From Thermoplasmata archaeon (GTDB lineage: Archaea > Thermoplasmatota > Thermoplasmata > Halarchaeoplasmatales > Halarchaeoplasmataceae), in the NCBI GenBank assembly GCA_007129655.1, contig SKVC01000019.1, positions 1 to 15,586 of the forward strand: 15,586 nt of DNA. Reading direction: 5' to 3'. The first letter of the stretch is position 1, and every line of letters starts with the position of its first letter. The notes under the pieces were generated by a model that saw only the letters and a program-made list of their open reading frames with translations, was not told where the DNA came from and made no database searches. Below, in pieces: positions 1-6,700 of the stretch. The position numbers and the translations under genes were made by a program.

Positions 1-6
1 GAAAAA

Positions 7-1014
7 TTAGCTTATCCGTATATCGTAAGCCATATGAACATCTACAGGCGAATAGGTTCTAACACAGTGTTGTTTGAGGATATATGCATCTTTTCCGAGA
101 TCGTTGATCTCGTTAACCAGTTCAACCGCTCTTTCTTCGACTTTTTCTTCAGGTAGGATCTCGTAGTAGTGTATAATTCCTCCTTGTTTTAAAGAATCTA
201 AAGCTTGTTTTATGTATTTATCTGCGGAGTGAGGTAGGTTCATGATCACTCTGTCTGATCGTATCTTTGGAGCTATTTTAGCAGCGTCGCCTAGATGAGT
301 TTCGACAATATTTACGATATCATTTTTTACAGCGTTTTTTTTCAGTAGTTCTATGGCATCCGGATTGATGTCAACTGCGTGAACTTTCTTAACTTTGATA
401 TGTTTAGCTATCAGGATACTGAAGGGACCCACACCGGCGAACATATCCAGAACGGTTTCTCCTTCCTGTACTTGGTTGACCACACGCCATCGTTCCGTAG
501 CTAGCCGGGGTGAAAAGTAGCTCTTGGCTAAGTCGACTTCTAGCTCGATACCGTATTCTTTGTGTATCGTTGTGGTCTTTGATTCGCCGGCGAGCACTTC
601 CACATCTCGTACCCTGAAGTCGCCGGTTACCCCTCTGTCCTCCAACACGGTTTTTACCTTTTTATGTGTGTCTATTATTGCGTTTCCAATCTGTTCTTTG
701 TGATCCGTTAGTATTTCAGGTATCTTGATTATAGCGATATCTCCGACTATGTCATAGGAAGTTGGCAATTCATCTTTTAGGTTTTCTGGGATTTCCATCA
801 ATTCTCGATAGTCGCCCACCTCGATAACCCTCTCTTTCGGTTCACATTCCACTGTGGGATAGCACTTAAATTCTCCCGGTAATTCTTCCCTCAGAGGAAG
901 CAGCAGATATTCTCCTTGACTACCTATCTTATAGCGGTTATCCAGGATTTCTGCATCCAAAAGCTTTTTTCTAACCTCTTCTCCTTCGGTCTTAGGTACT
1001 TTCAAACATAACAT
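7..1014 (-). CDS. trm5: tRNA (guanine37-N1)-methyltransferase, Trm5 family
   Basis: Transfers a methyl group from S-adenosylmethionine to N1 of G37, next to the tRNA anticodon, which prevents +1 frameshifting. The 335-residue product has the usual length of archaeal Trm5. The N-terminal half holds the small D1 domain and the linker region. The C-terminal half is a Rossmann methyltransferase with the SAM-binding motif DMFAGVGPFSI, an acidic residue in AVDINPDA, and the catalytic/target-base motif NLPH (in VIMNLPHSA). The ATG at 1012-1014 is the first in-frame start; the next ATG, five bases inside, is out of frame. There is no clear SD, and an AT-rich TTAATATT on the opposite side (1041-1048) lies at the right distance for a leaderless start. 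It is divergent from dphB with 17 bp between start codons. Family assignment is firm; the subtype (Trm5a/b/c) is not decided. Confidence 0.93.
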   Translation of the reverse strand: MLCLKVPKTEGEEVRKKLLDAEILDNRYKIGSQGEYLLLPLREELPGEFKCYPTVECEPKERVIEVGDYRELMEIPENLKDELPTSYDIVGDIAIIKIPEILTDHKEQIGNAIIDTHKKVKTVLEDRGVTGDFRVRDVEVLAGESKTTTIHKEYGIELEVDLAKSYFSPRLATERWRVVNQVQEGETVLDMFAGVGPFSILIAKHIKVKKVHAVDINPDAIELLKKNAVKNDIVNIVETHLGDAAKIAPKIRSDRVIMNLPHSADKYIKQALDSLKQGGIIHYYEILPEEKVEERAVELVNEINDLGKDAYILKQHCVRTYSPVDVHMAYDIRIS

Positions 1015-1031
1015 CTAACGAGGTCTATGAT

Positions 1032-1793
1032 ATGGGAGAATTAATATTCATCGGTTTGGGTCTTTTCGACGAGAAGGATATAACCATCAAGGGCAAGGAA
1101 GCCGTTGCCCGGGCGGACGTGGTGTACTCCGAGTTCTACACGAGCAAACTAGCAGGAGCTACCATTGAAGATGTGGAGAAGGAGCTGGGCGTTAATGTCG
1201 AAGTATTATCTCGCGAGCAGGTGGAATCATCGGATACAGTACTCAAGGCGGCCTTGGATAAGACGGTAGCCTTCCTCACAGCCGGAGACCCCATGGCTGC
1301 CACAACTCACGTTGAGATGCGTGTTCGTGCCAAAGAAAGAGGTATCAAGACCAGTGTGATACACGGTATCTCCATCGTTTCCGCCGTGCCGTCCGCACTC
1401 GGTGTGATGCACTACAAGTTCGGCAGAACGGTAACGCTGCCGTTTCTTCGTGAGAGAGGATATCCACGGAGTCCCTACGACCACATCAAGTCAAACAAGG
1501 ATATCGGGCTGCATACACTGGTATTGCTTGATATCGATGGTGAGCATGAGAGGTATATGACAGTCAACGAAGGCGTCGAAGCGCTACTGAAGCTGGAGAA
1601 GGATGTAGATGAAGGAGTTATTTCAGATGACACGGTGATGGCCGGGTTGGCCCGTGTGGGCTCGGCGGAGCCGGAGATCACGGTTGGTAGTCCGAAGGAA
1701 TTGCTGGAACACGACTTCGGCGGCGGGCTGCAGTGCATGGTGGTTTTCGGCGAGCTGCATTTTATGGAAGAAGAAGCGTTGGGGTTGTTTTAG
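1032..1793 (+). CDS. dphB: Diphthine synthase
   Basis: SAM-dependent methylation of the modified histidine of translation elongation factor 2, the second step of diphthamide synthesis. The 253-residue protein has the tetrapyrrole-methylase fold signature of DphB/Dph5: an N-terminal FIGLGLFDEKDIT, the SAM-binding loop AGDPMAATTH near residue 85, the HGISI segment near residue 115, and a C-terminal GGLQCMVVFGELH strand. Length fits archaeal DphB. The start is supported by GAGGT at 1020-1024, seven bases before the ATG. It is divergent from trm5, so the two translation-fidelity genes share a very short control region. The coding sequence is GC-richer than the accessory genes that follow. Assignment is firm. 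Confidence 0.95.
   Translation: MGELIFIGLGLFDEKDITIKGKEAVARADVVYSEFYTSKLAGATIEDVEKELGVNVEVLSREQVESSDTVLKAALDKTVAFLTAGDPMAATTHVEMRVRAKERGIKTSVIHGISIVSAVPSALGVMHYKFGRTVTLPFLRERGYPRSPYDHIKSNKDIGLHTLVLLDIDGEHERYMTVNEGVEALLKLEKDVDEGVISDDTVMAGLARVGSAEPEITVGSPKELLEHDFGGGLQCMVVFGELHFMEEEALGLF
1041..1048 (-). promoter_or_regulatory. Possible TATA box for trm5, inside dphB codons 4-6
   Basis: AT-rich AATATTAA (minus strand) lies 27-34 bases upstream of the trm5 ATG, the spacing expected for a leaderless archaeal transcript. Because only 17 bp separate the divergent starts, any trm5 promoter must lie within the dphB coding region. AT-rich 8-mers are common, so this is tentative. Confidence 0.35.
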
Positions 1794-1799
1794 ATATAG

Positions 1800-1991
1800 C
1801 AAGCGGCTTCCGCTCTGGAAGAACTAGCGATAAGGGAAGGCATCTACCAGCGGATTTCAGTCGCCGTTATTATGGAACTGTTAAATGAAAAAATAATATC
1901 AAAAAAGGGTGTGAATGAGATGATAGCGGGTCGGGGATGGGAGGGCGGAGTACTCGAGGTACTGGCTGAGAAGTATCTAGATGATATGTGA
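1800..1991 (+). pseudogene. Residual coding stretch after dphB (unrecognised)
   Basis: In the same frame as dphB, after its stop and a second TAG, there is an uninterrupted run of 63 codons ending in TGA at 1989-1991. The translation looks protein-like, for example ALEELAIREGIYQR, then ELLNEKIISK, then GWEGGVLEVLAEKYLDDM, with alternating hydrophobic and charged residues and G/C-rich codons. No start codon exists before the ATG at 1872, which would give only 39 residues and has no SD. I do not recognise the family. It may be the 3' remnant of a lost gene, or a small gene starting at 1872. A 5-bp inverted repeat (CTTCC/GGAAG, 1807-1821) lies at its beginning. Confidence 0.3.
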
Positions 1992-2174
1992 AATTGGGTT
2001 ATAGTGGAACTCAAGGGGAATCCATCCACTTTCGATCAACTTTTGTCTGCTTATTTCCCAATGTTCCTGTAGAAGTGGTTTCACATCGTGACATCTCCGA
2101 TCTATGTTCACCTCCATATCGGATCTTTCTTCGGGACTGGATCCATACAGGACTTCTCAAAAAGGATCTGTTTC
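1992..2174. other. Intergenic stretch with no supported gene
   Basis: Together with the degenerate coding stretch before it, this fills the 426-base gap between dphB and the toxin-antitoxin pair. Both strands carry open frames of about 60 codons, but they have no ribosome binding site or promoter at the right distance and no recognisable motif, and their composition looks non-coding. I see no tRNA, terminal repeats or insertion-sequence ends. Confidence 0.5.
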
Positions 2175-2188
2175 TATAGTTAACTATA
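2175..2188. promoter_or_regulatory. 14-bp perfect palindrome, likely antitoxin operator overlapping the promoter
   Basis: TATAGTTAACTATA is a perfect palindrome 31 bases upstream of the antitoxin ATG. It overlaps the best TATA-like element, ACTATAAG (2184-2190). Ribbon-helix-helix antitoxins usually repress their own operon by binding short palindromes at the promoter, so this is the natural operator candidate. Binding is inferred, not shown. Confidence 0.5.
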
Positions 2189-2219
2189 AGTATCACCTAC
2201 GATTATATCTGACTATATC

Positions 2220-2411
2220 ATGTCAACCACAACGATCCAAATAAAGAAAGAGGTTCGCGATGAACTCAAAAAAGTCGGAAATATGGATGACGACTACAAC
2301 AGCGTGATAGAGAAATTGATAAGAGAACACAATCGGAATAAACTGGTAGAGTACAGCCGTAAAGTAGTCAAAGAACGCAAAGAAGATTTTGTGAGTTTAG
2401 ATGAACTTTGA
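2220..2411 (+). CDS. Ribbon-helix-helix antitoxin (RelB/VapB-like)
   Basis: A 63-residue protein with the archaeal small-antitoxin pattern. The N-terminal beta strand TTIQIKKEV is followed by two helices (DELKKVG and NSVIEKLIREHNR), the ribbon-helix-helix DNA-binding unit. The charged C-terminal tail, rich in Lys, Arg and Glu and ending VSLDEL, would wrap the toxin. The gene starts at an ATG with no SD and an AT-rich promoter just upstream, so the message is probably leaderless or nearly so. It overlaps the downstream toxin by 11 bp, which indicates translational coupling. The role as antitoxin comes from the toxin next to it and from the fold; which antitoxin subfamily it belongs to is uncertain. 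Confidence 0.8.
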   Translation: MSTTTIQIKKEVRDELKKVGNMDDDYNSVIEKLIREHNRNKLVEYSRKVVKERKEDFVSLDEL

Positions 2412-2676
2412 AGTTCTTATATTGCCGGACCTCTTCGAGGACATACACCCGGATAGAGAAGAGCAGATCAAAAAGTCCCTAAAAAAACTGGAGGACCCAT
2501 ATCCGGGTAGAGGGAAAGGAGATAAGAAGGAGATCAAAGGGGCCGATGATGTTGTGTACCGTCTTAGGATCGGTGATCATAGGGCATTCTACAGGATAGA
2601 AAAAGAGGATTCAAAGGTATACGTGTTCGATATTCTTTCTGCCGAGCAGGCTCATAAAAAATATGGTCGGCTTTGA
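2401..2676 (+). CDS. RelE/ParE-superfamily toxin
   Basis: A 91-residue protein of the RelE fold. The second half reads VVYRLRIGDHRAFYRIE, then VYVFDILSAEQAHKKYGRL, which matches the family's core strand with conserved Arg and the C-terminal strand plus basic tail (typically YRLRVGDYR...V...V.HR..VY). RelE toxins cut mRNA in the ribosomal A site; ParE relatives poison gyrase. The basic residues and the Arg in YRLR and DHR favour a RelE-type RNase, but I cannot prove which. The ATG lies inside the last codons of the antitoxin gene, a normal arrangement for a co-translated toxin-antitoxin operon. The pair sits in an AT-richer island between housekeeping genes, which suggests horizontal acquisition. 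Confidence 0.82.
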   Translation: MNFEVLILPDLFEDIHPDREEQIKKSLKKLEDPYPGRGKGDKKEIKGADDVVYRLRIGDHRAFYRIEKEDSKVYVFDILSAEQAHKKYGRL

Positions 2677-2789
2677 ATCACAGCACCTGTTAGATCGATG
2701 ACCGAGATCATCATATCTGCCTGTTTTTGGAAAACAACTTCTCTTTATCGTGAACAAAGTGAAAGTGTCAAGCAACTACAACCTAAACC

Positions 2790-2795
2790 TTTTTA
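2790..2795 (+). promoter_or_regulatory. TATA-like box for the nucleotidyltransferase operon
   Basis: AAACC followed by TTTTTA places a BRE/TATA-like element 25-30 bases upstream of the ATG at 2820. That spacing fits a leaderless transcript and supports the ATG over the GTG 15 bases earlier. Confidence 0.5.
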
Positions 2796-2819
2796 CCATC
2801 GTATGTGTATCATATTTCA

Positions 2820-3422
2820 ATGGAGATACGCTACGGAGACGGAAAAATATCCTTCGAGAAGGAACTCACACTACTTGATAAGTTGGCTATCGATTTTTCC
2901 GGATCACTGCAGAAAGAGGGGATCAAACATGTTTTCGTTTCAGGTTATATAACAATACTTTTCGGAAGGAGCAGGGTGAGTGAGGATATCGATCTTATCG
3001 TAGAAAGGCTCTCCAAGGATAAGTTTTTGTCTTTGTGGGAAAGGTTGGATGACTACTATTGTCACAATACTACAGATCCAATAGAGGCCTATGAAAGATA
3101 TTTGGAGCACCAAATAGCCATAAGATTTTCCAAAGACGAGCATGTGATACCTAACATAGAGTTCAAATTCGCCCATACCGACCAGCATAAGGAGGTTTTG
3201 AACAATATAATAACCGTGGAGTTGAACCGGAATTTATTGCCCATAGCTTTTATTGAATCACAGATTGCCTATAAATTATATATGGGGTCACAAAAAGATA
3301 TAGAAGATGCAAGATATTTGTACGAGATATTCGAAGAAAAACTGGATATGGATATCTTGAAGGAGCAGTTAAAGAAGTTAAACGTACCAAAATCAAAATA
3401 TGAATATATTCCGGAGGGGTAA
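2820..3422 (+). CDS. AbiEii/MenT-like nucleotidyltransferase
   Basis: A 200-residue protein with the polymerase-beta-type nucleotidyltransferase core. A helix-strand segment HVFVSGYITILFGRSR (residues 37-52) leads into the metal-binding pair D56 and D58 in SEDIDLIVE. A third acidic residue is probably E114 in NIEFKF. The C-terminal part, ESQIAYKLYMGSQKDIEDARYLY, is the helical segment typical of AbiEii and DUF6036-like proteins, with the conserved Lys and an Asp-Ala-Arg/Asp cluster. Such enzymes transfer nucleotides to tRNA or protein; some act as toxins in phage-defence modules, but the substrate here is unknown. The ATG at 2820 is preferred over the GTG at 2805 because the promoter spacing fits. 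The stop is one base upstream of the next gene's ATG, so the two are cotranscribed. Confidence 0.78.
   Translation: MEIRYGDGKISFEKELTLLDKLAIDFSGSLQKEGIKHVFVSGYITILFGRSRVSEDIDLIVERLSKDKFLSLWERLDDYYCHNTTDPIEAYERYLEHQIAIRFSKDEHVIPNIEFKFAHTDQHKEVLNNIITVELNRNLLPIAFIESQIAYKLYMGSQKDIEDARYLYEIFEEKLDMDILKEQLKKLNVPKSKYEYIPEG
3413..3419 (+). promoter_or_regulatory. Strong ribosome binding site that decides the start of the small partner gene
   Basis: GGAGGGG within the last codons of the nucleotidyltransferase gene, four bases before the ATG at 3424. It places the start there and not at the upstream in-frame ATG at 3400. Confidence 0.75.
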
Positions 3423-3423
3423 G

Positions 3424-3615
3424 ATGGATGAAGTCGAAGAGGACAGAAAGAAAAATTTTGAACAGCGATTAATATACATAGAGGAATATGCGGATTGGGT
3501 AAAAAACACTCCTAACAAGGTCTGGTCCAAGCAGCAAAAAGAGATGATCGACAGCGTTCTACGGAGTGCGGATCGTATAAGAATCCAAGGTATAGTAGTG
3601 TCTGAGAAGGATTAA
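3424..3615 (+). CDS. Small partner protein of the nucleotidyltransferase (unknown function)
   Basis: A 63-residue, highly charged, probably helical protein, cotranslated with the nucleotidyltransferase: the upstream stop ends one base before this ATG and an excellent SD lies inside the preceding gene. Visible features are an acidic N-terminus (DEVEED), a central EEYADWVKNTPNKVWSKQQKE with two tryptophans, and a helix IDSVLRSADRIR. There is no HEPN Rx4-6H motif and no helix-turn-helix that I can recognise. Its position suggests an antitoxin, regulator or subunit of the enzyme. The order (enzyme first, small partner second) is the reverse of AbiE, where the antitoxin comes first. I have a weak memory of similar small proteins next to archaeal nucleotidyltransferases but cannot name the family. 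Confidence 0.75.
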   Translation: MDEVEEDRKKNFEQRLIYIEEYADWVKNTPNKVWSKQQKEMIDSVLRSADRIRIQGIVVSEKD

Positions 3616-3672
3616 GTTCTATACACCCTACCCATGTTCAACAGTACACACCCATATACGGTTTAAGTAACT

Positions 3673-3680
3673 TTTATATA
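3673..3680 (+). promoter_or_regulatory. TATA box of the ileS transcript
   Basis: TTTATATA, with its last base 25 bases upstream of the ATG at 3705. In archaea transcription starts about 22-28 bases downstream of the box, so the start falls within a few bases of that ATG. The ileS mRNA would then begin with the leader ORF, leaving a leader of about 87 bases before the ileS start codon. Confidence 0.7.
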
Positions 3681-3704
3681 TTCGGATAGCTTCACTTTTG
3701 AACC

Positions 3705-3743
3705 ATGAACTGGGCATTCGAAGGTATAATCATTCCGGAGTGA
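3705..3743 (+). CDS. ileS leader peptide with three tandem Ile codons
   Basis: ATG AAC TGG GCA TTC GAA GGT ATA ATC ATT CCG GAG TGA encodes MNWAFEGIIIPE. Codons 8-10 are the three different isoleucine codons in a row; together they need both tRNA-Ile species (the GAU anticodon and the modified CAU anticodon that reads ATA), and both are charged by IleS. The ATG lies 25 bases after the TATA box, so the ORF is probably translated from a leaderless 5' end. A stem-loop region and U tracts follow, then the SD of ileS. The layout matches bacterial amino-acid leader peptides, in which ribosome stalling at hungry codons changes RNA folding. Translation and regulatory function are inferred. Confidence 0.68.
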   Translation: MNWAFEGIIIPE

Positions 3744-3778
3744 GTTCTCCTCAGCCCAGTGAATGTTTTGTGGTTTTT
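3709..3778 (+). promoter_or_regulatory. Candidate attenuator structure and U tracts in the ileS leader
   Basis: ACTGGGC (3709-3715, codons 2-4 of the leader ORF) is complementary to GCCCAGT (3754-3760), giving a 7-bp stem. Inside it, GGAG (3737-3740) can pair with CTCC (3747-3750). U4 (3766-3769) and U5 (3774-3778) tracts follow, and U tracts direct archaeal termination. Alternative pairings exist: CATTC (3715-3719 or 3731-3735) with GAATG (3761-3765), and TTCTCC (3745-3750) with the ileS SD region GGAGGA (3779-3784; includes one G-U). A ribosome waiting at the first Ile codon would cover about 3710-3740 and block the 7-bp stem; one that finishes the peptide would release it. This predicts more ileS expression when Ile-tRNA is short. 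No folding energy was computed. Confidence 0.5.
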
Positions 3779-3783
3779 GGAGG
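3779..3783 (+). promoter_or_regulatory. Ribosome binding site that decides the ileS start
   Basis: GGAGG eight bases before the ATG at 3792. It fixes the ileS start there. An in-frame GTG at 3759 is rejected because the ribosome binding site would lie inside that longer reading frame and because it sits on the leader stem. Confidence 0.85.
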
Positions 3784-3791
3784 AATTAACG

Positions 3792-6700
3792 ATGACAGAA
3801 AGCAGCGGTAAGTTTAAGGCCTTGGACAAGGAAACGCCCCTTCCCGAAAAGGAGCTAGAGGTGATACGCTATTGGGAAGAACGGGATATATCACGAAAAT
3901 CCAGGAGTCGGATCCGCGATAGAAAATTTGGGTTTACAGAAGGACCACCTACGGCGAACGGCCTTCCACATATAGGACATGTACTTACCAGAGTTGTAAA
4001 GGACGCTTATCTACGCTACAAAACCATGGACGGCTACCAGGTAGTACCCAACATCGCCGGCTGGGATACCCATGGTTTACCGGTTGAGATCGAAGTTGAG
4101 AAGGAACTCGGTATAGAAAGCAAAGAGGAGATAGTGGAATATGGTTTGGAAAAATTCAATGCACTCTGCAAAAAAAGTGTCTTCCGCTACGAAAAAGACT
4201 GGCGTAAGATGAGCGAGCGCATCGGATTCTGGATCGATTACGATGATGCCTACATCACCATGAAGGACGACTATATCGAAAGTGTCTGGTGGAGTTTAAA
4301 GGAACATTGGAAGAACGGTCTGCTGGAGAAGGGGCACTATGTAGTTCCATACTGTCCGAGATGCGGCACGCCATTATCCAGCCACGAGGTGGCTCAAGGC
4401 TACCAACAGGTGGAGGACCCATCCATATATATCAGATTCAAGGCCAAGGACGAAGATGCCTATTTCCTTGCATGGACCACCACTCCATGGACACTGATCT
4501 CCAATCTGATGTTAGCCGTTGGAGAGGACATAGACTACGCACTGGTGAATTATCGGGGAGAAAAGTATTATCTTGCCGAAAAACTGGTTGAAAAGGTCTT
4601 CGATGATGCCGAATTGCTCAATATTGTCAAGGGAAGTGACCTTGTAGGTAAGGAATACGAACCAATTTTCAGCTTCGTGGCTCCGGAAGGAAAGAGTCAC
4701 TATGTAACCAGTGCTGATTTTGTTAGCTTGGAGGAAGGAACAGGTATAGTCCATATCGCTCCGGCATTCGGTCAGGAAGATCACGAACTCTGTGAGGCAG
4801 AGGGAGTCGAATTGGTCAATCCGGTAGACGAAGCCGGTAAATTTTGCTCGGAAATCACTGATTATGCCGGTAAATTCGTTAAGGATGCGGATGAACAGAT
4901 AATGGAGGATCTGGAAGACAGAGGAGACCTTATCAAAACCGCAACCACAACTCACACATATCCATTCTGCTGGAGATGCGATTCACCATTATTGTATTAT
5001 GCTCTGGAGAGCTGGTTCATACGTACTTCCCGGGTAAAAGAAAAGCTGATCGCCAACAACGAACAGATATTCTGGAAGCCTGAACATCTGAAACACGGTA
5101 GATTCGGTAATTTCCTGGACGAATTGAAGGACTGGGCACTGAGCAGAAACCGATTCTGGGGTACCCCGTTACCGGTTTGGACCTGTGAAGAAGGCCATGA
5201 GATCTGTATCGGCAGTAAAGAAGAGCTAGAAAGTATGGCCACGGAACCTTTAGAAGAAGACTTCGAGCTTCATCGACCCTGGGTCGACCGTGTTGAACTC
5301 AAATGTCCGGATTGTTCCGGTACCATGAAAAGAGTGGAATACGTGATCGACTGCTGGTACGATAGCGGCAGCGCACCCTTTGCACAGTTTCACTATCCCT
5401 TTGAAAACGAAGACAAATTCAACGAAGCTTTTCCCGTAAGCTTCATCACAGAAGCACTTGATCAAACACGGGGTTGGTTCTACAGTCTATTGTCGATCAG
5501 TTCTTTATTATTCGACAAGCCGGCATACATGAAATGTTTGACATTAGGCCTTATTTTAGACGAAGACGGCGAAAAGATGAGCAAAAGTAAGGGTAACGCA
5601 GTTAACCCTACCCAGATCATGGAAGATATCGGCGCCGATGCGACTAGACTGTATTTTCTTTCATCACCGGTATGGAAGTCCACTCGGTTCAGCGAAGAGT
5701 TGACAAGAGAAAAGATAAACAAGACGCTCAACACTTTGACCAATGTGATATCATTCTTCACCAGCAACGCAAACCTTGACGACTTCGAGCCCGGTGAATA
5801 CAAACCCACAAACGACATCGACAGATGGTTGCTATCAAAGAAGAATACGCTGATATCCGAAGTTCGAGATGGCCTCGATTCTCTTGAAATACACCGTTCC
5901 GCAAGGGCCATGGAAGATTTTATCGAGATCCTCAGTAACTGGTATCTTCGCGTTAGTAGAAGAAGATTCTGGGAAGGCTCTTCCGAAGAGAAAGCCGGTG
6001 CATACAATACACTGTACGAATGTTTGGAAACACTAACCAGATCGATGGCTCCCTTTGTTCCATTCATCACCGAGAGGATATATCAGAATATATTTTTGCC
6101 AGTACGGAAAGAGCCTGAATCGGTACATCTGATGGAGTACCCAACGGTTAACGAACAGCAGCTAGATCCGGAACTCGAGGCTCACATGGACTCTGTCATC
6201 AAAGTCGCTGAATTGGGACGAAACGCCAGACAACAAAAAGACGTTAAACTAAGACAGCCTCTTAGTGAAGTTATCGTGGTTACGGAAGATAAAGAACAGC
6301 GAGAAGCTGTTGTACGATTAAAAGAACTATTGAAGGACGAATTGAACGTTCGGGATATCCATGTAGAAGAAAGCGATTCTGGATTCGTAGAGTTGACTGT
6401 TAAACCGAACTTTGCTTCTTTGGGCCCAAGATTCAAAGGAGAAGCCGGTAAAGTGGCAGGTATAATCGAAAATGCAGATGCTGAAGAACTGAAGGCTGCA
6501 TTGAACGAGAACGGTGAAGTCGAACTCGACGGATTCACGATCCTACCGGAAGATGCTGAATTCGAAGAAGTGGTTAAGGAGGATTACACTCTCAGCACCG
6601 GCACCGGAATGAAAGTATACGTCAATATCCACATAGACGAAGAACTGCGCAACGAAGGTTTGGCCAGGGACATCGTCCGGAGGATCCAAACCATGCGGAA

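Noticed and set aside
1988..2179. 63-codon ORF on the plus strand (starting MKLGYSGTQGE) and its minus-strand counterpart.
   Set aside because: No SD, no promoter spacing, no recognisable motif, and they overlap each other on opposite strands.
2722..2736. TGTTTT/AAAACA inverted repeat after the toxin gene, as a terminator.
   Set aside because: A pure A/T stem with a three-base loop would be very weak, and no U tract follows directly.
2698..2952. 84-codon plus-strand ORF overlapping the nucleotidyltransferase start.
   Set aside because: Out of frame with a gene that has clear motifs, and its composition (Cys, Trp and Tyr scattered) is not protein-like.
3759..3791. A longer ileS start at the in-frame GTG at 3759.
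   Set aside because: The strong SD GGAGG at 3779-3783 lies inside that extension and points to the ATG at 3792.
3700..3791. T-box riboswitch upstream of ileS.
   Set aside because: T-boxes are bacterial, and the 87-base leader is too short and has no specifier-loop/antiterminator layout with the TGG-containing T-box sequence.
5480..6070. 196-codon minus-strand ORF within ileS.
   Set aside because: It is a shadow of the ileS coding strand with Ser/Leu-rich translation and no motif.
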